Source of the DNA: Thermoplasmata archaeon
Lineage (GTDB): Archaea > Thermoplasmatota > Thermoplasmata > WALJ01
NCBI GenBank assembly: GCA_027006785.1
Contig: JALTFR010000015.1
Location: forward strand, 1 to 62,428
Reading direction: 5' to 3'
Length of the DNA stretch: 62,428 bases
Each line of letters opens with the position of its first letter. Position 1 is the stretch's first letter. Shown piece by piece: positions 52,247 to 60,812 of this stretch. Made by a program: the position numbers and the translations under genes. The notes under the pieces are model-generated. The model was not told the DNA's origin. It did no database searches and saw only the letters and a program-made list of their open reading frames with translations.

Positions 52247-53093
52247 GTGCGCTCAGTGCCTTCTGAGAAGGATACTGTATGAGACCGAGCTGGGTCATGC
52301 AAGCATGGAACAGCAGTATGATGCGATGAAACTTGCGATAGACGCTCTTCACCGGGATTTTTCACCGAACATATGCTCGGCAGAGATAGCCACCGGTGTG
52401 CACAAAGGCGTTTACGACATACTGGGCAGGGACCCCTATGCAGAGGCCAAGGCAAAGAGCAACGAGATAGCCCTCCGCCTTCTTCCAAAGGCCAGGAAGA
52501 TGGTTGAAAGCTCCGAGAACCCGTTTAGGACCGCTGTCCTCTGCTCAATAATCGGGAATGTTCTGGACTTCGGTATACGAAACGACTTCGCGAACGCTGA
52601 TGTGCTTCTGGATAAGTTCGATTCCCTGTGTGAGCAGGGACTGGGACATGACGATACCGCAGAGATAAAGGAACTGGCCTCAGGAAAGGTTGTCTATCTC
52701 ACGGACAACTGCGGGGAGATAGTCTTCGACAGGCTTCTTCTTGAGCAATTGAGGGAGATGGGGGCCCAGATAACGCTTGTGGTGCGCGGGGAACCCATAC
52801 TCACCGATGCCACCATGGAGGATGTGGAGGAACTGGGAATGGAGGAACTGATGGATAAGGTGATGACGACGGAGCGCTTCGCGGTTGGCATACCATTCTG
52901 GGACATGCCGGAGGAACTGGATAAGGAGTTGGGGAGCGCTGACCTGATAATCGCCAAGGGAATGGCAAACTATGAAACCCTCAGCGAGACCGATTACCGG
53001 CCTGTCGCATACCTTCTGAGGACGAAGTGCAGGCCCGTCGCCTCGAGCATGGGTCTCGAGAAGGACATAAACGCTGCTAAGCTTTACCGATAA
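52230..53093 (+). CDS. DUF89 metal-dependent phosphatase (damage-control type)
   Basis: 287 aa. Family marks: [20 protein letters not shown] with two Cys, [19 protein letters not shown] (the metal-binding D-N-x-G-E), [20 protein letters not shown] and [17 protein letters not shown]. Members dephosphorylate damaged or excess sugar phosphates; ARMT1 in eukaryotes is a relative. The CxxC-containing archaeal subgroup is usually placed near ftsY or pfdA, as here. ATG 52230 follows GAGGGATTGG within ftsY. Confidence 0.9.
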   Translation: MKVYPECAQCLLRRILYETELGHASMEQQYDAMKLAIDALHRDFSPNICSAEIATGVHKGVYDILGRDPYAEAKAKSNEIALRLLPKARKMVESSENPFRTAVLCSIIGNVLDFGIRNDFANADVLLDKFDSLCEQGLGHDDTAEIKELASGKVVYLTDNCGEIVFDRLLLEQLREMGAQITLVVRGEPILTDATMEDVEELGMEELMDKVMTTERFAVGIPFWDMPEELDKELGSADLIIAKGMANYETLSETDYRPVAYLLRTKCRPVASSMGLEKDINAAKLYR

Positions 53094-53123
53094 ACATAAA
53101 TACTTATTGAAGTATATGCTTTT

Positions 53124-54866
53124 GTGAAGGAGATCAAAGGCCTCACCATAGCCATAACCGCCATGATACTGATATCTGCAGGGACATATGCCTTTGACAA
53201 TTTTACGGCCATCAACAGCTGGAAGGTGACATCCTACTCCGCAACGCTGGATTCGAACGGGACCTTCTACGAGCAATACGACTACCACATAAGCAAGGAC
53301 GGGAAGTATCACATGCTCTACCGCTCGTGGCACACGCATGTTGACTATGTGCCAAACGGCCAGTGCGTCATACCGGTGAACATGAGCGCCGAACCATCGC
53401 AGGGCCTTATCGGATATTCGCGCTCACATTCCGGTGAGATAAGGACATACGGTGGAATTTCGGACAGCTATCTCTATGAGAAGTCCAAGAACAATGAGGT
53501 AGGGTTCTATGCGCCCGGAGGTTTCAGGGCAGGGGATTATGTTCTGAACTACACCTATCAGATATACCCGAACATCTACTACGACGGCCATTACTACCTT
53601 CTGAAATTCGTTTTCAAGGACTCGGGCTGGGATTACGGGGACATACACATCAGGATATGGGACGGCGGCAACATAAAGGATGTCCGAGCACCCGCCTTCC
53701 TGCATGTGAAGAAGGACGGGAATTACTGGAACATAGACGGATATGACAGATATGGGATGGACATAGTGGGATACATAGTGATGACGAACATAAGCGGTAT
53801 GACCCATGCCGAGGTCAAGCATGTGGACGATGTGATGGAGGAGGTACATTCCTTCACGATGAAGGACAGGGCAGGGTATTACTCCCTCTATGTGCCATAC
53901 ATCGCTATAAAATGGACCATCTACCTCTTCCCTGCCTTCTTCATAGTCGCATACATAATGTTCGGGCGCGAGAGAAAGGTCTACGGTGTGGAGCGCAGGA
54001 GGGTAACGCCACCTGTAAGACGGAAGCCGTGGGTGGTCAACCTGGTCTTTTCAAGGGAATGTGAGGCCACGGACTGGAACGCATTCCTTGCAACCCTGCT
54101 GGACCTGAGGCGGCAGGGGAAGGTAGACATAAACGGGACCGAGATAACGATAAAGGACCACAATGTGGATGACATATACGAGAAAAGGGTGATGGATTTC
54201 CTGCAACTTGCGGCGATGGATGGAAAGGTTGGCCTGAAAAGGCTGAAGGAAACCATGAAGAACAGTTATCCCGCTGACGATGGATTCGTGGAGGAGATAA
54301 AAGAGGCCGCGAAGAAGATACGCGATGACAAGGAACTCGTTAAGATATGCCCGGAATTCCTGTGGACTCCGAAGAAGGTCATATTCAAGCTCATGCCGAT
54401 ACCGATAATCTTTGTGATGGCCTTTATCATTCCGGCCATGGCCTTCAGGAGATACGCCGTCTTCTACCTGCTCATAATGATGGATTCCCTGTTTCTCATG
54501 TTCGATCTCGGTGCCGCATATCTGCGGCCGTCCCTTCTGGGAAGATGGAAGAAGGAGCACTACCGTGAGAGGCTGGAGTGGGACAGCTTTGCGAAGACAA
54601 TATCGGACAGAAAGTTCATGAAGGAAAGCGGACTTCAGAACGGCTCTCTATGGGAGGACTGGCTCATATACGGCACTGCCCTCGGAATAAGGAACAAAGT
54701 TAAGAAGGCAATGGAAGAGGCAGGAATAGATGTGAGTGCTCTGTATCCGGACGATGAATATGTCTCAACGGTGGCATTCTTGTATGTCGGCGGAGTATCT
54801 TCCTCCGGAGGTACCGGGGGAGTGGGTGGCGGTGGATTCGGAGGAGGCGGTGCAGGGGCTAGATGA
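53124..54866 (+). CDS. DUF2207 membrane protein with Gly-rich tail
   Basis: 580 aa. A signal/anchor helix (LTIAITAMILISAGTYAF) is followed by a beta-rich extracellular domain (about 30-255, with GEIRTYGGISDSYLYEKSKN). A transmembrane helix lies near 265-287 (IKWTIYLFPAFFIVAYIMFG) and a cytoplasmic winged-helix-like region (AFLATLLDLRRQGKVDINGT) follows. Two more helices lie at about 423-470, and the protein ends in GGTGGVGGGGFGGGGAGAR, typical of this family in bacteria and archaea. Function unknown. GTG start with ACATAAATAC centred about 26 nt upstream: leaderless. Its 3' end overlaps the convergent aminotransferase by 8 bases. Confidence 0.88.
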   Translation: MKEIKGLTIAITAMILISAGTYAFDNFTAINSWKVTSYSATLDSNGTFYEQYDYHISKDGKYHMLYRSWHTHVDYVPNGQCVIPVNMSAEPSQGLIGYSRSHSGEIRTYGGISDSYLYEKSKNNEVGFYAPGGFRAGDYVLNYTYQIYPNIYYDGHYYLLKFVFKDSGWDYGDIHIRIWDGGNIKDVRAPAFLHVKKDGNYWNIDGYDRYGMDIVGYIVMTNISGMTHAEVKHVDDVMEEVHSFTMKDRAGYYSLYVPYIAIKWTIYLFPAFFIVAYIMFGRERKVYGVERRRVTPPVRRKPWVVNLVFSRECEATDWNAFLATLLDLRRQGKVDINGTEITIKDHNVDDIYEKRVMDFLQLAAMDGKVGLKRLKETMKNSYPADDGFVEEIKEAAKKIRDDKELVKICPEFLWTPKKVIFKLMPIPIIFVMAFIIPAMAFRRYAVFYLLIMMDSLFLMFDLGAAYLRPSLLGRWKKEHYRERLEWDSFAKTISDRKFMKESGLQNGSLWEDWLIYGTALGIRNKVKKAMEEAGIDVSALYPDDEYVSTVAFLYVGGVSSSGGTGGVGGGGFGGGGAGAR

Positions 54867-55923
54867 CCCTGTTTATCACTTCTGCAACCCTTCTCACATC
54901 CTCCTCTGAGACAAGTGGATGAACGGGAATGGATATGACCTCATCGACCAGCCTTTCGGTCACAGGCAGTTCTGCGGTGTATCCGAGTTTCTTCATTATC
55001 TCCTGCTGGTGTATCGCAATTGGATAGTAAATTCCGAATCCAATGCCCTCCTTTTTGAACTCCTCGACCAGAGCATCCCTCTTATTCGTCCTTATGGTGT
55101 ATTGATGGTATACATGGTAGGCCCGGCCATCAACAACAGGCTTTATCTCATCGGGCAAAAGGCTGTCATAGAGCGCTGCGTTCCTTCTCCTAACATCGTT
55201 GTGTGAATCCAGTTTCTTCAATTGCTCTATGCCGATGGCAGCCGCTATGTTGGTCATTCTGAAGTTCCATCCAAGTTCCGTGTGCCGATACCTCTCTGCC
55301 TGACCGTGGTTGTGCAGCATCCTTATCCTCTCAGCGAGTTCCGGCTCATTCGTGGTTATCATTCCCCCCTCTCCAGTGGTCATGTTCTTCGTGGGGTAGA
55401 AGCTGAATGCCGCAGCAGTGCCCATGCTTCCGACCTTTTTGCCGTTCCAGAGCGCTCCGTGGGCCTGACAGGCATCCTCAAGGACGGGGATGCTGTGTTC
55501 ATCCGCTATCTCCATTATTCTATCCATGTCTGCGCTCTGCCCGTAGAGGTGGACTGGCATTATGGCCCCTGTGTTCTCCGTTATCTTCCTCTCAAGGTCG
55601 TCAGGGTCCATGTTGAATGTGCCCTCATCCACATCGACAAATACTGGCCTTCCACCTGCCCGTATTACAGATGTGGCGCTCGCTATGAATGTGAAACTTG
55701 GGACCAGAACATCCTTTCCACGCACATCGAGGGCCTCAAGAGCTAGGATGAGTGCCTGGGTCCCGCTGGTGGTGGCCACCGCATATTTCGTTCCGATGTA
55801 ATTCGAGAACTCTCCTTCAAAACGCTTCACCCATTCTCCGTGAGCGAGCATTCCCGAGTCCATGACCCCGAGCACCGCTCTTTTCTCCTCTTCGCCTATG
55901 TCAGGCCTGGCTATAGGTATCAT
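54859..55923 (-). CDS. DegT/DnrJ/EryC1/StrS-family sugar aminotransferase (WbpE/WlbC-like)
   Basis: A 354-aa PLP enzyme: IPIARPDIGEEEKRAVLGVM, YAVATTSGTQALILALEALD, VPSFTFIASATSVIRAGGRP, DACQAHGALWNGKKVGSMGT and SFYPTKNMTTGEGGMITTN, where the Lys binds PLP. It transfers an amino group to a 3-keto sugar nucleotide. With the neighbouring oxidoreductase and acetyltransferase it would form a 2,3-diacetamido-2,3-dideoxy-uronic acid sugar, as WbpB/E/D do in Pseudomonas. ATG 55923 is behind GGAGGAATATC; the ATG at 55947 is unsupported. Confidence 0.93.
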   Translation of the reverse strand: MIPIARPDIGEEEKRAVLGVMDSGMLAHGEWVKRFEGEFSNYIGTKYAVATTSGTQALILALEALDVRGKDVLVPSFTFIASATSVIRAGGRPVFVDVDEGTFNMDPDDLERKITENTGAIMPVHLYGQSADMDRIMEIADEHSIPVLEDACQAHGALWNGKKVGSMGTAAAFSFYPTKNMTTGEGGMITTNEPELAERIRMLHNHGQAERYRHTELGWNFRMTNIAAAIGIEQLKKLDSHNDVRRRNAALYDSLLPDEIKPVVDGRAYHVYHQYTIRTNKRDALVEEFKKEGIGFGIYYPIAIHQQEIMKKLGYTAELPVTERLVDEVISIPVHPLVSEEDVRRVAEVINRVI

Positions 55924-55965
55924 GATATTCCTCCGGATATCCGGCATAAGGGCATGGCGTTCTGG

Positions 55966-56520
55966 TTATAAGTCCTTCGCCAGAGACTTCAGATAGGGAA
56001 ACTCCTTTCCACATGAGGGGCATTTCATTTCATCGTCCAGCCTTTCCCCGCACTCGCATACAAACCCGCTTATTCTGCCGGGATTTCCGAGAACGAGCGC
56101 ATGTGGCGGGACATCCTTCGTAACAACGGAGCCCGCGCCTATCATGGCATACTCCCCTACCTCTATGCCGCAAACGATGGTGGCGTTGGCACCTATGCTC
56201 GCCCCCTTTCTGACCTTCGTCCTGCACAGCCGCGACTCATCCCATAGCCATGCCCGGGGGTGTTTATCATTGGTGAATGTGACCGATGGACCTATGAAGA
56301 CATCATCCCCTATCTCAACCCCGTGATAGATGGAGACATTGTTCTGCACCTTAACTCTGTCTCCTATGCTTACATTGAGGTCAACATAGACACCTTTTCC
56401 GATGTTGCAGTCCCTTCCGATGACGGCACCCTCCCTTATCTGAGAATGATGCCATACCCTCGTCCCTTCACCGATCTCCGCTTTCTCATCCACTATTGCC
56501 GTATCCGATATGAAGGTCAT
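55966..56520 (-). CDS. Sugar N-acetyltransferase (WbpD/WlbB-like, left-handed beta-helix) with C-terminal zinc ribbon
   Basis: 184 aa. The hexapeptide repeats ([60 protein letters not shown]) form a left-handed helix typical of WbpD, the UDP-2-acetamido-3-amino sugar acetyltransferase. The end ([20 protein letters not shown]) adds a four-Cys zinc ribbon seen in archaeal and some bacterial members. It overlaps the oxidoreductase gene by 4 bases, so the three-step pathway is encoded in reaction-linked order. Confidence 0.92.
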   Translation of the reverse strand: MTFISDTAIVDEKAEIGEGTRVWHHSQIREGAVIGRDCNIGKGVYVDLNVSIGDRVKVQNNVSIYHGVEIGDDVFIGPSVTFTNDKHPRAWLWDESRLCRTKVRKGASIGANATIVCGIEVGEYAMIGAGSVVTKDVPPHALVLGNPGRISGFVCECGERLDDEMKCPSCGKEFPYLKSLAKDL

Positions 56521-57479
56521 ATCTCACCTCTTGCAATCCTCTCGGCCTTTAGTGCTATTTTCAGGGATTCAAGGGCGTCTTCGCCCGTTACCATCGGTTC
56601 CCTTCCCTCTCTTACGGAGCCAAGGAATTCCTCTATTTCAAGCCTTAATGGCTCCTGATACTTCAGATTTATCTCCTTTTTAGGAAATCCTACAAGCCTG
56701 TTATCCCTCTCGCTCCCATTCTTCACATAGAGTTCCATGGACTGAGTGAGGTAATCTATCTTAACGAATGCGCTGTCCAGGGTGACATACATCTCCCTCA
56801 CCTTCACAGGGGATGTCCAGTTCGTGACTATGCTTGCGGAGGAATTCCTCATCTTCAACCATATCTGTGCGTGGTCCTCGTATTTTGTGGTCTCAAAGAA
56901 GCTCATGGCCCTGGCATCCACATTGAGAACCTCGTCCTGCGTGAGATACCTTACGATATCTATATCGTGTATCCCGAGGTCGGTTATCACCCCGCTGGAA
57001 ATCCCAGCCCGTGGGTTGGGCAGCCCTATTCTCACGATGTTGAATCCGAGATATCTGAAACCATGGCTTGAAACCCAGCTGCGGAAGTACTGTATGACCG
57101 GGTTGAACCTCTCTATCTGGCCGACCATCAGGGTGTTGCCGCTCTTTTTGGCCGCATTTATTATGGAGATGGCCCCCTCCTCAGTATCTGAAATCGGCTT
57201 TTCCACAAGTACTGAAGTATCCTTCAATATCTCGGATGCAATTTTCTCATGCATATGGGTTGGCACCGCGATTGACACCGCATCAGGTTTCTCTCTCTCG
57301 ATCATCTCCCTGTAGCCAGAATATGATCTCGTATTGTATTTTTTTGCCAAATTGTCGGCAACTTTTGAATTTATATCTGATATACCGACAAGCTCGGAAT
57401 AGGGGAACTCAGAGTATACCCTGACATGGTGCTGTCCCATCTGGCCTGTGCCGATAACTGCTGTTCTGAGGGTTTCCAT
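56517..57479 (-). CDS. Gfo/Idh/MocA-family sugar-nucleotide dehydrogenase (WbpB/WlbA-like)
   Basis: A 320-aa NAD(P)-dependent oxidoreductase. N-terminal Rossmann motif [20 protein letters not shown], then [40 protein letters not shown] with the family's EKP, and [20 protein letters not shown] with the catalytic Asp/His helix. Likely oxidises C3 of UDP-GlcNAcA to the 3-keto form used by the aminotransferase. ATG 57479 follows CTGGAGTGAAACCC; GTG 57488 is an alternative. The UDP-GlcNAc 6-dehydrogenase (WbpA) that supplies its substrate is not in the window. Confidence 0.92.
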   Translation of the reverse strand: METLRTAVIGTGQMGQHHVRVYSEFPYSELVGISDINSKVADNLAKKYNTRSYSGYREMIEREKPDAVSIAVPTHMHEKIASEILKDTSVLVEKPISDTEEGAISIINAAKKSGNTLMVGQIERFNPVIQYFRSWVSSHGFRYLGFNIVRIGLPNPRAGISSGVITDLGIHDIDIVRYLTQDEVLNVDARAMSFFETTKYEDHAQIWLKMRNSSASIVTNWTSPVKVREMYVTLDSAFVKIDYLTQSMELYVKNGSERDNRLVGFPKKEINLKYQEPLRLEIEEFLGSVREGREPMVTGEDALESLKIALKAERIARGEI

Positions 57480-57554
57480 GGGTTTCACTCCAGAAATGCT
57501 GTGACCACACTACCAGGCCTAGTTTTAAAAAGTTTTTGGTTGAATCCTCTTAAA

Positions 57555-57564
57555 CTTCATATAG
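57555..57564 (+). promoter_or_regulatory. TATA box of the Alg7-like gene
   Basis: CTTCATATAG is centred about 26 nt before the ATG at 57587, giving a leaderless or nearly leaderless message. The same 107-base gap holds the minus-strand promoter of the oxidoreductase (CTTTTTAAAACT, about 57522-57533 read on the minus strand). Confidence 0.5.
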
Positions 57565-57586
57565 TACGTACCGGTGATACGGGGGC

Positions 57587-58582
57587 ATGGATGTCTTCAT
57601 TCCTATGCTCTCTGGCATTTTAGCATTCATAAGCACCCTTCTTCTGACGCCAAAGATAATGGAAAGGATGAAAAGAAATGGTTTTGTTGGAAAGGACGTT
57701 AACAAAAAAGGCAGGCCGGAGGTTCCTGAGATGGGAGGAATAGCCTTCGTGCTTGCCTTCATAGTTTCAATCGGGATGGCCGTCGGAGTGGAGAAGATAA
57801 TATCCAGTTTCAACGCAAATGCCGTTCTTGCCATAATGGGCGTTCTTTTCATTGCATCCTTCATAGGGATAATAGATGACCTGACCTCTCTGCCCCAGAG
57901 AATGAAAGCGGTACTTGTAGCATTTGCGGCCATACCCCTCATGCTGGTGCGCACCGGAAACACAAGCATTGCCTTTCCCTTTGGATACACCATAACATTT
58001 CCCTTCTACTTTTACTGGCTCATCCTCGTGCCGTTTGCTGTCACTGGAGCGGCCAATGCCCTGAACATGTCTGCAGGGTACAACGGACTTGAGACCGGAC
58101 AAATCGTCATAATAAGTGTATTCCTTCTATTTCTCTCCGCCTTGAACAGGTCCTCCGAATCCGCCCTTCTCGTATTCTTCACTCTGTTCGGAGGGAGCGC
58201 GGGCCTCTATTACTTCAACAGATACCCTGCGAGGACATTCGTGGGTGATGTCGGGACACTCAGCATGGGTGCAGTAATCGGTGCGGGCGTTGTTGTGGCG
58301 AAACTTGAATTTTACGGTATTATAGTGATATTACCAACATTCTTCGAGCTTATATCAACACTATACTACGGTAGGAAGCATGTGAACAGGAGGGAGGCCT
58401 GTATGAATCCTATAATACTGGATGATGGCCGGCTGAATGCTCCGGAGGGTACGAGCTGGTACACTCTACCATATCACATACTCAGCAAAAGGCCTCTGAT
58501 GGAGAACGAGCTGGTGAACAGGGTTCTTTTGATGTATATTCTCAGCGGCCTCCTGGCAATACTCCTTTTCCTTCTGCATTGA
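57587..58582 (+). CDS. UDP-GlcNAc:polyprenyl-phosphate GlcNAc-1-phosphate transferase (Alg7/MraY superfamily, AglH-like)
   Basis: A 331-aa polytopic enzyme with ten or so helices. Motifs: GRPEVPEMGGIAFVLAFIVS, FIGIIDDLTSLPQRMKAVLV with the Asp pair, NALNMSAGYNGLETGQIVII (matching the eukaryotic Alg7-type NxxN-x-GxNGLExG rather than the bacterial DGxDGL), and ARTFVGDVGTLSMGAVIGAG. It starts lipid-linked oligosaccharide synthesis for N-glycosylation by moving GlcNAc-1-P (or a related sugar phosphate) to dolichyl phosphate. Its position beside wlb-type sugar genes, a flippase and a GT2 supports an N-glycan locus. Confidence 0.92.
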   Translation: MDVFIPMLSGILAFISTLLLTPKIMERMKRNGFVGKDVNKKGRPEVPEMGGIAFVLAFIVSIGMAVGVEKIISSFNANAVLAIMGVLFIASFIGIIDDLTSLPQRMKAVLVAFAAIPLMLVRTGNTSIAFPFGYTITFPFYFYWLILVPFAVTGAANALNMSAGYNGLETGQIVIISVFLLFLSALNRSSESALLVFFTLFGGSAGLYYFNRYPARTFVGDVGTLSMGAVIGAGVVVAKLEFYGIIVILPTFFELISTLYYGRKHVNRREACMNPIILDDGRLNAPEGTSWYTLPYHILSKRPLMENELVNRVLLMYILSGLLAILLFLLH

Positions 58583-58617
58583 GTGATACTGTTATATATT
58601 GAAAATAAATCGCTAAG

Positions 58618-59844
58618 GTGCATCTACCGAAAAAAAGATTTATGAGGACAACGGCAGCCGTTGGGGTCGGTAACACAACAGGAAGGCTTATTGCATTCCT
58701 TTTTATGGTGATACTTGCAGGGGTTATGAGTGCCGATGCATACGGAAGAGTGAGATATGTATTGAGCGTTGCCACCCTGGCGTCCACAGCAGTGGCAGGG
58801 GGTCTGCCGAGCGCAATGACCCGTTTTCTTGCCAGAAATAAGGACAATCCGAGGGAAAAGGACACCTATTTCAGCAACATTACGCTGATATTCATCGTCT
58901 TTTTCATAATAACTGAGATTGCCGTTTACATCCTTGACCCGCATGAGCCCATCGTTCTGGTCGTTGTGCTTGGATATTCCATGCCTCTTCTCTACATGGG
59001 CATACTTAGAGGGCTTATGCAATACACGAAGTTCGCAAGCATGAGCCTTCTGAGGAACTCCATTAAGCTCCTGATACTCATCGTTCTAATATATCTCTCA
59101 GGGGTAACTGAGAACTATGCCCTGCTCATATACTCCTTCGGTGGGTGGGTGGCAATACTAATACTGGAACTCATCTATCCAGCGAAACTTCACCTGAGAA
59201 AGGAGTATATCTCAAAAGAGAAAATGAAGGAGATAACATTATTCTCGATTCCAGTTCTCATAACAACTCTGGCATTCGCCACCATAACTCAGGTTCCGAA
59301 CATAGTTCTTAGGAGATATATGGGATATGATTCGGTGGCTGTTTTCTCCATTGCATACACCGTTACTCTGCTCTATGCATTTGTTCCCTTCGCAGTTCTT
59401 ACAATAGCCATGCCAGAGATAGCATCGGTTAAAAGCATGGAAAGAAGAATCAACTTATTCCTGTCATCCTCTGCCCTGATAATAGTTACGGGAACGGTTC
59501 TGCTGATCCTGACTATCATCTTCGGAAAATGGGGGCTGCATCTGATATTCAAAGGAAAATATGACTCGGCATTCGATCCTCTCGTCATTCTGTCAATTGG
59601 AGCGATTCTGCTGGGCATAAGAAATGCATATTCCGCACTGTGGGAAGGGGGTGGCAGACCGATTTTCAGCATGTATGATACGATTGGAGGGGCACTCTCC
59701 ACCCTGATCTTCTCTTATATTCTTATACCGGAGTATGGCGTCTGCGGAGCAGCATGGTCCTTTGTTCTGGGTTCTGCGGTGTCAGTCAGTATAAGCACTT
59801 ATTTCCTTATACGCATGAAAAAAGGACATATTAAATTAAAATAA
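58618..59844 (+). CDS. Polysaccharide/oligosaccharide flippase (MOP superfamily, Wzx/AglR-like)
   Basis: A 408-aa protein with about 12 membrane helices, from AAVGVGNTTGRLIAFLFMVI on. Visible are the family's early NTTGRLIAFLFMVILAG, the STAVAGGLPSAMTRFLARNK loop and LLYMGILRGLMQYTKFASMS. It probably flips lipid-linked glycan outwards across the membrane. The GTG at 58618 follows TTATATATT (58592-58600) by about 22 bases, so the message is leaderless, although the Alg7-like gene lies just 35 bases upstream. Confidence 0.88.
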   Translation: MHLPKKRFMRTTAAVGVGNTTGRLIAFLFMVILAGVMSADAYGRVRYVLSVATLASTAVAGGLPSAMTRFLARNKDNPREKDTYFSNITLIFIVFFIITEIAVYILDPHEPIVLVVVLGYSMPLLYMGILRGLMQYTKFASMSLLRNSIKLLILIVLIYLSGVTENYALLIYSFGGWVAILILELIYPAKLHLRKEYISKEKMKEITLFSIPVLITTLAFATITQVPNIVLRRYMGYDSVAVFSIAYTVTLLYAFVPFAVLTIAMPEIASVKSMERRINLFLSSSALIIVTGTVLLILTIIFGKWGLHLIFKGKYDSAFDPLVILSIGAILLGIRNAYSALWEGGGRPIFSMYDTIGGALSTLIFSYILIPEYGVCGAAWSFVLGSAVSVSISTYFLIRMKKGHIKLK

Positions 59845-60726
59845 CTATCTGTTCATCCAGTAGCGCATGGTTTCACGAAATCTTTTCTTGTTGTACTCCT
59901 CTATCTCTTCATCATCCAGTCGAGGATATCGGTTAACCCATGCAGTGAAATAACCAATCATGAATGCCAGACCTTCTTTTATTCCTCTTTTTGTGCACCT
60001 ATTTATTCCTCTTAAAAAAGCAACATATGGAGAATAATGGATGTAGTATGCACTTATACCGGCTTTCTTATTCCCGAGCCACGCACCTCTTGCAGTTGAA
60101 GTTGGCCTCGTTTGATATGCCTTCGTCTCATCCATTATCTGAGTTTTGCATCCTCTGATAACGGCTTTTATATTTGAAATCACATCTGGTGAATATGTGG
60201 AAAGATAGCCGGCAGTGTCTTCAAAACACTTCCTCCTCCATATGCGCGCGGCCCCCCATGGAAGGTCCTCTCTTGTTGGGTCTTTTACATATTTTTTTCC
60301 ATTCCAAGAATATAATGTTCCGCTAACAATTCCTAGGTTTTTGTCCTCTTCCAGAGCATTCATCAGTACAGAGAAATATTGTTTATCTAAAATTATATCT
60401 GCATCTAGAAGAGCTATGTAGTCATAGTCTATATTCTCTTTTTCAGCAATGTAGATAGCCTGCTCAAAACCGTATCTGCATACCTCGCTGTAATGAATCC
60501 CTATATCCCATTCTTTCCTCTCAGGAAAGCTTACAACACGAATATAGGGGAATTTTCTAGCAGCATCTTTGAGAATTTTTGGGCTTTCATCTGTGCTATT
60601 GTCATCAACTATAACCCATAAAGACGGCTGAACATCCTGTGCATTGACAGAATCTATAAGACTGTTTATATTATCAGCTTCATTCTTAACTGGAGTGGTA
60701 AGTATATAGTTTCTTGAAGAGAGCAT
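59845..60726 (-). CDS. GT2-family glycosyltransferase
   Basis: A 293-aa GT-A glycosyltransferase: YILTTPVKNEADNINSLIDS, SLWVIVDDNSTDESPKILKD, YDYIALLDADIILDKQYF with the DxD metal motif, and DPTREDLPWGAARIWRRKCF. The C-terminal half has one or two hydrophobic stretches (GLAFMIGYFTAWVNRYPRLD). Acceptor unknown, presumably a lipid-linked glycan of this locus. A TATA-like GATATAG at about 60752-60758 (minus strand) precedes the ATG by about 26 nt. The region is visibly AT-richer than the rest of the window. Its stop is adjacent to the flippase stop. Confidence 0.9.
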   Translation of the reverse strand: MLSSRNYILTTPVKNEADNINSLIDSVNAQDVQPSLWVIVDDNSTDESPKILKDAARKFPYIRVVSFPERKEWDIGIHYSEVCRYGFEQAIYIAEKENIDYDYIALLDADIILDKQYFSVLMNALEEDKNLGIVSGTLYSWNGKKYVKDPTREDLPWGAARIWRRKCFEDTAGYLSTYSPDVISNIKAVIRGCKTQIMDETKAYQTRPTSTARGAWLGNKKAGISAYYIHYSPYVAFLRGINRCTKRGIKEGLAFMIGYFTAWVNRYPRLDDEEIEEYNKKRFRETMRYWMNR

Positions 60727-60782
60727 AGGATATCAGATAATTCAGGGACTATATCTAGATTGCCTTTTAGGGCGTGAAAACC

Positions 60783-60791
60783 TTTATATAC
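60783..60791 (+). promoter_or_regulatory. TATA box of the right-edge membrane protein
   Basis: TTTATATAC is centred about 26 nt before the GTG at 60813 and is one of the clearest boxes in the window. The message would be leaderless, starting on the GTG. It lies divergently back to back with the GT2 promoter. Confidence 0.6.
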
Positions 60792-60812
60792 GGTTCAAAC
60801 GTCATAAGCTAC